Shown: in pieces, positions 1-11,140 of the stretch | Position numbering within the stretch: position 1 is the first letter of the stretch | Layout: every line of letters begins with the position of its first letter | Source: Atherix ibis | Taxonomy: Eukaryota > Arthropoda > Insecta > Diptera > Athericidae | Assembly: GCA_958298945.1 (NCBI GenBank) | Contig: OY282609.1 | Location: forward strand, 41,368,954-41,432,953 | DNA: 64,000 bases | Reading direction: 5' to 3' | Translations under genes and position numbers: made by a program | The notes under the pieces: model-generated | Seen by the model: only the letters and a program-made list of their open reading frames with translations | Databases searched by the model: none | What the model was told of the DNA's origin: nothing

Positions 1-441
1 TAGGTAACAGAATGGTTTTTGCAAAAGTAAAACCGCATGTAACGTAAATTGCAGAAACTAAAAATAATCAAGATATCTTGGTTTAAAGAATTATTGTAAA
101 ATAATAAGCAAAAATTATTAATTAAAATAACACACTATTTAAATATTTTACAATATAAGCTTTGGATTCATTTCTGAAAGTGTGCAAAAAAGTGCAAGAC
201 TTTGAAAAAACTATCCTATAGCTTAGAAAAAGTGAAGAATAGATCTCTACGATGATGAGAGATCTTCGATCTATGTAAACGGGCCCACACACGTTCCAAC
301 TTCTTTCAAAGCATTCAAATATTTTTAGCTGTGTTCCGCTGAAACGTCAAACATTTTGTGTTTATAAGAATGTTTTAGTCAGAAGAAATCTATTAATCGT
401 TTATTGTCTATTTTAACTATATTCTCTGGAATAAAAAAATT
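1..441. other. Non-coding, contains a MITE-like fragment
   Basis: I see no gene here. About 278-400 matches internal sequence of the inverted-repeat element at 13626-14022 (shared wording around 'cacacacgttccaacttc' and the following 80 bases). It is therefore probably a truncated copy of that MITE. The rest is AT-rich. Confidence 0.5.
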
Positions 442-651
442 AGCTGTATTCCATGGGAAAATTTTGCTACTCACGAGTAGTTCTAGCTGTCATCATCTGC
501 ACCACCTCGAACAAATGAGTAGTTCGCATGCGTAGTTACGCCATAAAATCTACGGTAGGGTATTTTAGTTCCCGAATTGGAAATAGATGGCTTAGCGGAT
601 TCGTTGGTTATGTTTAAGAGTCATATTTTTGTCAGTATTGTTTATGTGTGA

Positions 652-2014
652 CTTAGATTAAAGAATACCTGGATAGGCCCATACCGTATATGTATACACA
701 ATTTTGTGTCCAAATTATTGCGAAGGGATATTGTGAAAAAAATTTTATGTAGACATGACACCCACTGCCATCTAGTTGTAGTAGAAATTTATTGAATTGC
801 AAAAGCATAATTTATATTCATTTTAATCTACTAATTGGAAACAAAAATACAATTTGAATACAACGATAGGCAATTTTTATTTTTTGTACAATCTTTTGAT
901 ACGAAATGGAATTCTATTTTGGGTTTAGTATTCATTTCCTAAATAGCAATCAAATATAAAGCGCCTAAATTTTGTAGACTTTCGGAGAGTTTTAAAACTT
1001 TAATTCTCCATGGAAGTGGTAACTTAAGAGCTATTGTTGTCATTTGTCAAGTTTTATTTTGGCACATCGGGAAGTGCAATTAAAAGTATTTTTTTCACAT
1101 AATTATAAGTATTTACAGAAAAGTAAGTATTTTAATAAATAGTTATATTGTTGATTAAACTAAATACGAAGTTTTTATTTCAGAAAATAAAGTAATTTAT
1201 AAGAAATTGCTAGAAATTTAAAAAAATGAGGAAACCGGGAATTTCTTTCTTTCGGTAAGTTGACATCTTCACTTTTAGAAAACAAAATAACAAATATTTA
1301 GTTTGTGATGTGCCTAAATGGCTTTTAGTGATTTATTTTATCTACAAATGAGTAACTTCTATATTATTAAGAATTTGATGTGGTGTTCTATGTAATTAAT
1401 GCTTAATTTTTTAATTTAATTTAAATGCTCAATGCCTATTTGAATTACCATTTCCATTCACTAACACACATATTATAATTAAGGTTTTTGTATATACTTA
1501 TGCTTGTTTAACATTAAAATTTATATTAACTAAGTTGTGGTGTGGTGTTATTTCAACTTAAACATAATATCACATTCTCTCATTTAATTCATTTTGCATT
1601 TTTGATATTAATTTAAATTTGTGCACATAATTGTTTTCATATAATCATATAACTTCCAATCTATATTTTTATATACTCTTCCCCACTTTATAATTCTGTT
1701 TTGATAAATAATATATAGTGAAATAAATAATATTTTAAAATAGAAGACTGTGTTTTATTTAAAATTTCCAAAACTAATTCCATCAAACAACAAAATCCGC
1801 AATATTAAAAAATCTATTTGTTTACGCATAGATGACAACACATATCAATCAAAATGGTTTTAAACAAACCGCTTCAATCGCATAGTGAACTTTAAAAGTA
1901 GCCCCCAATGATTTACACCGTTTCTGTTGTATTGCATGTGTGTGCGTATGTATGCCAACAAAACTTGGCCAGAATTGTTGTGTAGAGGCCTATCCAGTTC
2001 TTCTATGATCTAAG
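652..2014 (+). mobile_element. P-like DNA transposon, copy A (1363 bp, non-autonomous)
   Basis: Terminal inverted repeats begin CTTAGATTAAAGAATACCTG at 652 and end as the imperfect complement at 2014. Both ends are followed inward by 'gataggcc' wording. The element is flanked by a perfect 8-bp target duplication, ATGTGTGA, at 644-651 and 2015-2022. Inside, a 5' leader intron (donor near 1123, acceptor ending 1183) precedes a decayed THAP-type exon at 1187-1254. Two sister copies exist, at 14574-15215 and 44519-46007. An 8-bp duplication together with a THAP exon fits the P superfamily; hAT elements also make 8-bp duplications but lack THAP at this position. The sense direction of the relic gene is +. 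Confidence 0.8.
1187..1254 (+). pseudogene. Decayed THAP-type first coding exon in P-like copy A
   Basis: This 68-nt segment has the same length and the same splice borders (acceptor cag before it, donor gtaag after it) as the open exon at 45356-45423. Here the start codon is ATA and stop codons TAA and TAG interrupt the frame, so it is dead. The end still reads MRKPGISFFR, the stretch that in THAP domains lies just before the conserved phenylalanine-proline. Confidence 0.65.
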
Positions 2015-2304
2015 ATGTGTGAATAAATTCAGTTTTTATTGTTTATGTGTGAGTAACTTAGTAATGTTGTTGACTATTTTGAGGTTATATTTTACTGCTG
2101 TCAGTAAAAATTTTCGTTCCATAGCGCATCTTTTCGCAAGTACTTATGAGTAGCAAAATTGGTCCAATGGAATACAGCTATTAAGTAAAGAAGTTATTTA
2201 CTTCAGAATTTACCAGTTGAAAGAAGTGCATACTTATATTTTATTTGTTATTTAAATATGGAAAATATGCAATAAATTATTTGCCCTTTGGCAGATTAGC
2301 CAGG

Positions 2305-2356
2305 TAAATGGGCCAAGAACGGCAACAAGTTCTTGTTGCCGTTCTTGGCCCATTTA
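2305..2356. repeat. Perfect 25-bp inverted repeat with 2-nt loop
   Basis: The arms 2305-2329 and 2332-2356 are exact reverse complements separated by TT. The arm contains 'gggccaagaacggcaac'. No flanking duplication is evident. It looks like a fold-back duplication and not a transposon end. Confidence 0.9.
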
Positions 2357-3750
2357 GAAACTTTGAAATACACTCATTTTTCTACAGCCTCTAACCATAT
2401 TGTATTTTTATTTATTTTTTTGTTTAGAAATTTGTTTATTTAGTTGGTTCCATAATAGCAAATTTTTGTACATAATTTTCTGTAAAAACTTATTTTACTC
2501 TTTACACAAATAAATATTTTCCAAAACAAAAGGGAGAATTAATTTTTATTATGATTTATATTTTAATAATATCGTTATATCATAGTTTTATTAATTTTTT
2601 TCTCTTAATGGTTGTTCTTTATCATTAGTTTAGAGGGATAGAAAAAATGTTCACATCTGATTTGAAAGTCTTTTTGAAGCACTCAATAAATATATAAAAA
2701 TATTATCTTGCAGCAATTTTTGTATAATAAATTAAATTAATTTTTATATAAAAAAGATTATATGAAAGATTTCAGTTACAATATTATTTTTAAACAATTT
2801 TATTAGACAGCATTCAACTTAAAAACCGATTACAGCGAAAGAATTTAATTTTTTAATGGAATTCTAATTTTTTTATTGCTTAATAGCTTTTAAATTTGCA
2901 AATAAACATGCTCATTGTTAAATATTTTAAAATTATTCCGAATAAAAAAAAAACTAACTAAAAACGCGTACTTCAATATTTCTCAATTAAAATCATATTT
3001 ATTTTTATGCTATCGTAATCGTTAGTTCATTAGTCATAATCACAAAACCATAATGAAATTTATATAAAAGTAAATTTATTATACAATCGATTTTATTTCA
3101 CTCAATCAATTAAATCAAAAAGCATATTTTTAGTGGGCGAAAATCACCTCAGGCACTCTCTTTCATCGACCACTCACTTGAACGCCCAACTCTCTCATCT
3201 CCTAAATCACTCCAGCTAACAAACCGGTCCTAACGGGACCTCATGTCCTACAATATTCGATTTAAGTTCAAACAGCTGATCCTCTAGTGCTTCTCAACAC
3301 TTCTTTTATATTATTTCGTTTTTGTTTTCTTTTAGTTACAAAATAATAAAACAAAAAATGCATAAATTTTCTATTACTTACTTTCTTTCTTCAAATGTGA
3401 TAGCCTGCACTGCATAAATATTCATTTTTATTATTCAGTTAAATAATTAACAAACTCAAATTTTATTATTTATTAATTTTATTAAATTAATAATAAACAC
3501 AAAATTTGGTATCTATAATTTTTATATAAACAACCTTTTGCACATATTATTAATCGAACTGTTTCAAAAATTTACATGTGTGATCTTTTTAAACTAATAC
3601 TTTCAGACCCCAACTTTAATTCAGATGCCTGAATTATATTCCTTATCCCACTTGTACTTATACGTCTGCTCTATCTATTATGATAATATATTTCTTTGGA
3701 TGATTTTTCTGAATGTACATACATATGTATATTGATCAAAATAATAGTTT
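2357..3750. other. AT-rich stretch without a gene
   Basis: No open frame of note and no recognised element. A less AT-rich patch at about 3135-3260 may be a fragment of an unidentified repeat, but I could not assign it. Confidence 0.5.
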
Positions 3751-3759
3751 GTTACAAGG

Positions 3760-4350
3760 AATATTGGAATTTTTTCCCGGATATTGGATAAGGAAAAAAA
3801 TTGACAATTTTAACAATATGAAGTCCAACAGGAGTATGTCCAGTTACGACCATACTCAGAGGACACTTCGCTTTGATAATCTTGATTAGAGTTCGAAGTT
3901 TAGTGCTTTGTTGTGCACACCTACTATAACAAGAAAGAATCATGCCGGAATATTCAGGGCAAAGTGGAGACACCCAAATATGTTAACTTCTCCATGGGAG
4001 AAAAAGCGAGAGAAAAAAAGAATGCAGAAAAGTAATGGGATATAAATACAGAAAAGATATTTCAAAGAAGGAATAAAAATTATTAAAATAGACTGGAAAA
4101 GCAAACAGAAAATAAAGAAGAAGGTATCGAAATTCAAAAGCACAAATAAAAATTTAAAGAGATAAAGAAGGTGGAGCTGACCGACCACCCTGATCATGTT
4201 CAAACCACCCAACGGCACCTCTTGACCAACTGTTTTTAGAGTGTCGATATAAACAGCGTCGATGATCTGTCTTATCACCTCGTTAGATTGAACCGCTTTC
4301 GCTGGTCTGGGTATCTGTGTGGAGGAGGGACCTTAAATAAAAATCTCAGG
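3760..4350 (+). mobile_element. Diverged LTR fragment of the gypsy family found at 5530-12790
   Basis: It shares with the LTRs at 5530 and 11141 the blocks 'ccatactcagagg', 'tggagacaccc' followed by 'ttctccatgg', a long purine-rich stretch, and an AATAAA-bearing end near 4335. It reads in the same direction as those LTRs lie on the + strand, which is antisense to their pol. No internal gypsy sequence is attached, so it may be a solo or truncated LTR. Short open frames inside it are chance frames. Confidence 0.5.
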
Positions 4351-5529
4351 TTAATTTAAATTCATTATAATATTATTGAAGTAGTTATAATTTCTGTTAT
4401 ATCTCAACTGATACAAAAGAAAAGAAGTAGTGGTAATACACTAATCTATACATTAAAAAGGAAAAAAATTAAATGAAAATATTATGAAGAAAATAGAAAA
4501 ACTGAGTTAGGAAAAGTCATGCGAAGGGAGAAAGAGGAAACAAAATAATTTTTTTTTCAAAAAAGAGAAAAAATATTAAAATTAATAAAAAAATTTCTTT
4601 AAAAAAATTACATATGTTGCAACATGGTTAATTTAAAAATAAATGATATGTAATTTGTATATCAAATATGTATGTACACGTATGTATGTAACAGAAAAGG
4701 GGCATTATAAAGAAAAATAACTAATATTTTTATAAATGCATGTGAATTCATTTGTTTATATGTGTTCATCTCATATTTCTTGTATTTTAGTTCTCATTGT
4801 TTGCGAATTATCCATCCAGGTAATTTAAAAAAAATAATGAAATTGCCCAAAAGCAACTAATTTGTATTCATGCAATTGTTGATAATAGATTAATATAATT
4901 CGAAAATAAACTATTTATTATGCTCTCTTTAGCAATAATGTTAATTTCTTATTGCCTCGACATAAATATTGTTTCGAATTGTATTCGGATGTATCGTATA
5001 AACATTATTTAACAAAATTAGTCTTTTCAACTTAATGTCATATTGTTCCTATGTTTAATATCCAAATTAATTTTTTTTATATTGTAATATATTTCTTTAT
5101 AAAATTATAATATGTTTCTTTTAAGGTATCTAAAATCCTGCCGTTAAATTGTCGTACATTTTATACTTTTCAATTTATTTTTCAGAAAATATGCAATACC
5201 TTTCGACGATTTCAATTAAATTTCCTGTGTTCATGCTTGCCTCGAGCAAAATTTGCTTGTACTCGCCACTGCAATCATACGTCGCTCCGAATTAACGCTT
5301 AAAATACGTATTTGCTAACAATGATTGATTGCCGATCAATCCACTCCCAACCGAGACTTCTTTTTTGAAATTCTTTTTATTTTCAACTTTTAACTTAATT
5401 AAGGAAGGGATAATTAGCGAAGCAAAGGTTATTCTAAATAATTCTAATTTGGACTTTGTACAGATACACCAAAATAGATTTACGGCAATTTTTGATTAGG
5501 ATTGAGTCCACCATTCTTCGTCAGATATG
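4351..5529. other. AT-rich stretch without a gene
   Basis: Nothing recognisable; purine-rich and A-rich sequence with no sustained frame. Confidence 0.5.
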
Positions 5530-6975
5530 TGTTATGGATTTTGAAAGGAAAATTTTTACGAGAAGAAAGTATTTTTCCTAGGTGTTGCAAAGGACTTTCA
5601 AAATTTTTTATGAACGTTAAGTTCCACATGATATACCCTATGGTCAGTGACGACTGTATTCACAGAGCACATATTTTAGCTGGGCATGCCTATTGCCAGC
5701 TTTATGGGCAGATCATGTGGGGGTTCGAAATAAGTGCTAAGATATCCTCATATCCAGATGAACAAAAAAATTATGCCACATAAAAAGGCGATAATGAAGG
5801 CATTAAGATGAAAATGGATAGGCGAGAAAATAAAAACAAATTATTTTAAGAGAAAATAAAAATAAAAAATAGAAAAAAAGGAAAATAATAAATAAAAAAA
5901 CTGTCCTAAAGCAAACTTAAAAGAAAAAAAAAGAAGGAAAAACAGAAAAAATAGGTGAAGCCGGCCGACTACCTGATTGGGGAAGCCTTAGATGGAAATG
6001 TTCCCCCCAGGCATCTCCAACCGCCTTATAGCACTTCGTGGCCAAAATATAATTGGAGTGCCCCTTTCCAACGATGAAGGCTGACATCACATCAAGCGGT
6101 TATTTCTAGTGTCGGCATCCACGTGTCTAACCTCGTCACCCACCTGAAGACTTTTCAACGACAATAACCACCTTTTCTTCGATGTAAATTTTATAATGAT
6201 TGTTGAATTGTTACTGCCAACATTCGAAGTAATTTTATCTTCTATTTAAAAAGTTACAAACCGAACAAAACAAGTAACAGCAGAAAAATCAAGTTTTGTC
6301 GATTTTTTTAGATTTATCAAAAGTTTTAAGTACAATAATAAAAATATACAAAATGTAACAGAAACAAAAAAACAAAATGCTTAAATATGAGATTCGTTTT
6401 GATTTTCGGATTATATTTCCTCGGATGATGTGTATTATTACACAAAATTATTTTATTTTTGAATAACTTTTATTTATTATCCATTTTTTTAAACAAAAAA
6501 CATTTTGTTAGTAATTGCGCACTTCAATCGAACATAATATTTTGGGGTATTAATAATGCTACAAAAGAGCAAACGTTTTATTTCATTTGATCAGAAAATT
6601 GGGACTGCCCGATTTGTGGATGAAATCATCAATGTATTGCAATTGTATATTTAAAAAGCGTTTCACGATTATCCTGCGGCCTCATACCAAATCACTCCAC
6701 GGCTTAGTACCGAATCACTCCACGGCTTAACACCGAATGAATCCCATTATCAACTGATAGCGTCATGACGTTCATTCATACGTATGATTTTATCGCGTGA
6801 TCGTGAGGTCGGTTTTGCCATTGATTCGACGAAGCATCATCCGATCATAGCATCTACTGGCAGTTGTGCAACCCGAGGTAACAAACTGGACGAAGATTCC
6901 ATACATGGTCTTGTTAATTTGGGGACCACCTCTTTAGTAGCGACCAAACCATCAATGCCGTCGACAAGGCTACCA
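5530..6975 (-). repeat. 3' LTR of the gypsy element
   Basis: On the + strand it begins TGTTATGG and ends near '..aaggctacca'. It aligns block by block with 11141-12790: the 'ttttacgagaagaaag' start, the purine-rich middle, 'catcacatcaagcggttatttctag', and the 'gaatcccattatca' to 'aaactggacgaagatt' end. A small duplication of 'aatcactccacggctta' occurs near 6690-6730. Confidence 0.7.
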
Positions 6976-7099
6976 AATAACACAGGTACTTCCAATGGTA
7001 TACTGAGTTGGTAGGACCTACAAAACAGTAGCCTCAACATCCAACCTCTCGCTTCATTGAATGCACGACGAAATCGAACCTGAGCTAACTGGTATCAAC

Positions 7100-7450
7100 G
7101 TTGGTATATTATCCTTCATACTTCCCTAAATTTCCAATAAAAATACTTCCCACTTATTGACGGATGTCGTTAGCATTGTACATGCTCTGATTTTGCACTG
7201 CTAAAATTTCCGAGCGAGTTTATTCAATAAATTGTTTATTGAAACTATTTTGGTAGAAGTTGCGGCAATATACTTCTTGTCCTATATGGAAGCGAACGGT
7301 CTTTGGCTTAAAGTTGTAAGTCCTTCCCGCTTATGCGGAGAATTGTGCAATTCGGCCGCTCATCTGAGAGCGTATCATGGTGATTTGGTCTTCCAATTGA
7401 GATAGGCAGTCTACCTCAAAGTCAGTCTATACATCGAGGCGTGAGTCATC
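7100..7450 (-). pseudogene. Gypsy integrase C-terminal remnant
   Basis: On the - strand a broken frame contains FHIGQEVYCRNF, which resembles the region after the catalytic core of gypsy integrases. The catalytic core itself is missing between the RNase H end (about 7440) and this segment, so the element lost its integrase by internal deletion. Confidence 0.45.
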
Positions 7451-8450
7451 CTCTTGGCATTTACTATTTCTTCGCAGTATATTCTAGATAAAGTGTCGGT
7501 CACTACGTCGATGCTTCCTTTGCGGTACTCTATATGGAAGTCGAAACTTTGTAATTTCAAGGTCTACCTAGCGAATCTTCCGCTCAGGTCCTTCTGGCTC
7601 ATGAGGCGCTTTAAACTAGCGTTGTCCCTCACAATCTTGAAAGGCAATAATTCAACGTATTATCGAAATTTATTGATACTAATAATAGCTGCTAAACATT
7701 CTTGCTCACTTATAAAGTAATTTCTCTGAGGCGCGTTTATCATTTGTGATACGTAAGTCATTGAATGAGGAAAGGTTTAGAGAAGCTGTGCCTCCTGCAG
7801 CAGCACACCACCAATTCCATGCTAACTTGCATCACACTGTATGAGGAAAGGTTTAGAGAAGTCTGGTCTTATCAATACGAAAGAGGAAGTCAATTTAGTC
7901 TTCAAATTCTCGGACGCCTTCTGGGCCTCTTCTGTCCACACAAATTTTGCGTTAGATTGGATTTAAAATCCTCGGATAAATCAATAAATCACTTAAATAG
8001 ACCAGAACGCGATCTCTCAGGTCATAAGGTATCGCTTTATCCATCCTCAGCTGAGGATTACATAGTTCAAGCGGCATGACTCAGTATTAGTAAAGGGCGT
8101 GCCCGGGTATAGTGAAAGCGGTCTTTTCTCAAGATTCCTATTCCAGTTATATCTGCCAAAATGCGTCTTTGAGACCTAGGATAGTAACAAATTTGGATAG
8201 AGGTAGACGCCCCAATAATTTATCTATTTGTGGTAGTAGATACGAGTCTTTTGTCGGTACAGCATTGACATTTCTAGCTTCCAAACAAAGACGAACTTTT
8301 CGTGGCTTCCTAACTAAAACTACAGGAGAACTCCAAGAACTTTCGCTTCCTTCTATAACTTATAATAATATCATCATCTTTACTCCGTCATCCATTAATT
8401 TTTGGACTATAGGCGATACTGGATAAAATTGTTTCGAAGCTGTTCTAACC
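7440..8450 (-). pseudogene. Gypsy reverse transcriptase and RNase H remnant
   Basis: The - strand frames read, in order, WSSPVVLVRKPRKVRLCLEA (entry of the RT domain), FVTILGLKDAFWQI (RT motif around the first catalytic aspartate region), YLSDLLIY (the YxDD box with one aspartate changed to serine), then NYFISEQECLAAI and DLSGRFARWTLKLQSF (RNase H end). Several stops and frameshifts separate these blocks, and a small tandem duplication occurs near 7765-7860. It is inactive. The + strand frames in this interval are shadows of it. Confidence 0.75.
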
Positions 8451-8719
8451 ATTCCTAAGATGTTTTAGGATGGAGAGACTACGGAAATAGTTATATTGCC
8501 CAATATCCTCTGTTATACACCATACACATATGCAATTTCAGTGCTTCCGGAGGATCCTTCTAATAATATTGGGGTGTCACCTGAGATTGTTTCAACTCCC
8601 TTACCGAAAATACCGAAAATCAGCTTCGCTATCTCATAATCTAGTGAGATTGTGACACAGCAGGTGTACGGTGGAATAAGGCCTTCTATCTGTTGGTGGC
8701 ACTCTGGTAACGGTAGCTA

Positions 8720-10000
8720 AAAGTTTTTTGGTAAGTTTAATGGATTCCAAAAAAATCGCATTCTGTTAGCAGCGTAACTGGGTATTCGAGGTTTATGGAG
8801 ATTTATATTCAGATTGCCACCATTTAGATGGGCAAAAATACGCTGCCTAGTCTCTTCATATTTCTTAAGGAGGATCTGATATGGTTTAAGAGGGAAGGTC
8901 AAAGAGGTTTGGTCTGATGGCTTGTGCTCAGCCTGTTGACAGGGTAATATGGCTATTATGGTTGAGGTGGTGGTAAATGGGAAATGATTGGTCTGTGGAA
9001 TACGATTGGTATTCGTTCGGTTGTTCGGTTCGGTCTGTGTGTTCTGTCTGTTCTGTCTGTGTTATTAGTTTTGACTGTTTCGACAGTTCTAACCGTAGTC
9101 GAGGAGTTCTGTCTGTCGAGTGTTTAGGGACGCATTGATCCTGGTCGAGGGCTGATGTTAGTGCCTTCGACCTTCTGTCGGTTTCCCAAAAGATAATTAT
9201 GGCAATGAAGCCAAAAGATAATTACGTCATTGTCGGTCAAAGTAGCTTCGTCGTCCATCCATGTTGCTTCCTCCAGTCTATAGAATGGTTCGCGCATAGT
9301 ACGATTTCGCAAGCGATTTTGTTCAATGGTATTCACGTATTCTTCCAAAACTAGGATACCAACCTATTTGGGCTTGAATAGAGGGCAGCAATCCCGATCG
9401 AACTATTTCTAGGAAAATATCGTCAGACACGGTTTCGTAGTCTGTTTCGGAGTGCCATCAACTCCATGAGATCAATAGAAAACTTTTTGTTCTGTCTCTG
9501 CATACGGGTAAGCAGCTGTCGATAGACGACTAGTTTACGAATATGATCACTGAAATCCGCTTTAAGGCGGGCTTTTTCTTCCTCCCGTGGATTACTTCCC
9601 AGTAACTCCCAATACCCATTTGATAACTGCTCATTAAATAGCAAGTGTAAGTTCTTTACTATTGTGTTGAAATCACCATCCAATGAATTATTGGTAAGAA
9701 TTTCAACCTGAAAGATGAATTCTCCAAATTTAGTCGGGAGTTAGTCCCATCAAATAGAATTATCCATTCCGTCATTGGATCTTCTTGGGTGGTATATAGT
9801 TAGAAGTCTGGTGAGATCTAAATTGACATGGATGCACTTGATGGTATTGTTGATTCTGTTGATATTGCTGGTTTTGGGTATATTGCCAATTTTAATAATA
9901 TTGATTATGTTAACGGTTATGATAGTTTTACATACTGTATGAACTAATTCGAAGCTGAAGTCTGAATTAGTTCGTACAGTATATAAAACTGGCATATGTC
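8720..10000 (-). pseudogene. Gag-like frames of the gypsy element
   Basis: Three - strand frames (9750-9995, 9423-9683 and 9124-9348) sit where gag is expected between primer site and pol. The 9423-9683 frame is charged and looks helical, with arginine- and lysine-rich stretches. I do not recognise a zinc knuckle. The assignment rests mainly on position. Confidence 0.4.
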
Positions 10001-10434
10001 AAAGAGAGAAGGTTCGCTCTGGGGTGATACGGTAGTGGTACTGAATGAGGATTGGAATTTGTGGATTTGGATTTGCCACCAATGTTGAAGCTGGACGGAA
10101 TGTTACGTTCACATCTGGTGCTGTTTCATAAAGAGGTGTATTTGGAGGCGTTGGTCGTAGTGGTGGCTGTTGTCGTGTTTCTGATATTGATAGTAAGCTT
10201 AGCGGTGACCGCTTAGTCTGTGAATGGCACCCATGCCACTGGTATGCGGATGATTATCTTGCAATCGGACTACCGCCCGACATATTGGACATATAGCCTT
10301 CTTGGGGTGAAAATCCCCTTTCCGGGGCCAATTTATCTAGTTGACAAACCATGCACCGTCCAATTCGAGTGGTTGCGAAGTATTGTTATTCCGAAGGTTG
10401 AGCCGTATTGTTATTCCGAAGGTTGAATTTTATT

Positions 10435-10462
10435 TATATGTGTGTGTGTGGGGGGGGGGGTA
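10435..10462. repeat. (GT)n followed by poly-G run
   Basis: A short GT tract runs into about 12 consecutive G residues, which is unusual in so AT-rich a window. Confidence 0.8.
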
Positions 10463-10901
10463 ATTGTAACAATGTTTGAAACCAGAAGAGAAAAAAATTA
10501 TATATGTAAGAAAAGAAAAATTTTAAATCAAGAAATTTCGAAGAAGGGAACATTCGTCGATACAAAAGCAAATTTAACTTAAATCTAAATGGATAAAATT
10601 CATTTAAATATAAATAAAAAATAATTACTTAAATTTAAATTTAAAAAATTCTCAATACGACGTCGTACACCGGGTGGCAACGTTTGTACTTCCAATTATA
10701 TACGAAAAATATAATTATATACAATTGCTTGTATTGTAGGTGAAAATTTTCAGTACTAGTAATTTTTTATAGGTGTATAACTTCGCCCCGGCAAATGGTA
10801 AAATTTATGGTAAAAATAATTTAATTATTAGAAACACTTAGCTATTATAAATGTAAGTGCCGTGTTTATAACTTATCGTGTCTTAGGTATTGCAGAATTT
10901 T

Positions 10902-10941
10902 GCAATCCCCAATTTTTGGACTCCTAAAAAATTGGGGATTG
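10902..10941. repeat. Inverted repeat (about 15-16 bp arms)
   Basis: The segment 'gcaatccccaattttt' is followed, after a loop of about 8 nt, by its complement. It lies between the gag-like region and the primer site of the gypsy element and could form a leader stem-loop. Confidence 0.7.
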
Positions 10942-11115
10942 CTAAATCTGCAGTCGAGACGAGTAGTTAACTCTTTATAGGTTTATTATGCAACGCAAGA
11001 CGATGGCCAATGAAGAGTCAAGCCACGGAGAAGCAAGTCGCGCCCCACGTTGGGTGGCATCTGTTAAGGTTATATCATAATGAAGACCAATGAGGGACAA
11101 AATACTGATCCATAA

Positions 11116-11138
11116 CTCGGGCCCCATGTAGGGCGCCA
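11116..11138 (-). other. tRNA-Lys-type primer binding site
   Basis: On the - strand it reads TGGCGCCCTACATGGGGC and continues CCGAG. This is close to the complement of the 3' end of insect tRNA-Lys. It lies two bases from the LTR edge at 11141, where minus-strand DNA synthesis would start. A second, more diverged match (11042-11061) lies 78 bp further into the leader. Confidence 0.65.
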
Positions 11139-11140
11139 TT

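Larger units (their letters stand above)
442..2179. mobile_element. Outer inverted-repeat element, split by a nested P-like element
   Basis: The left end (442-480, 'agctgtattcc' then 'ttttgctactc') is inverted at the right end (about 2140-2179, 'gagtagcaaaatt' then 'ggaatacagct'). Without the P-like insertion at 652-2014 and one copy of its 8-bp duplication, the element would be about 370 bp. That is the size of a short non-autonomous DNA transposon, with no coding capacity seen. A related, uninterrupted but incomplete copy lies at 46125-46360. The superfamily is not clear, because the terminal duplication is ambiguous. Confidence 0.55.

Noticed and set aside
4240..4340. Possible tRNA-like clustering of GC-rich sequence
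   Set aside because: No cloverleaf could be formed and the segment aligns with the LTR family.
5502..5783. 93-codon + strand frame
   Set aside because: It lies across the edge of a gypsy LTR and its homologue at 11141 is not open.
7454..8426. Several + strand frames of 88-104 codons
   Set aside because: The opposite strand encodes recognisable gypsy reverse transcriptase and RNase H, so these are antisense shadows.
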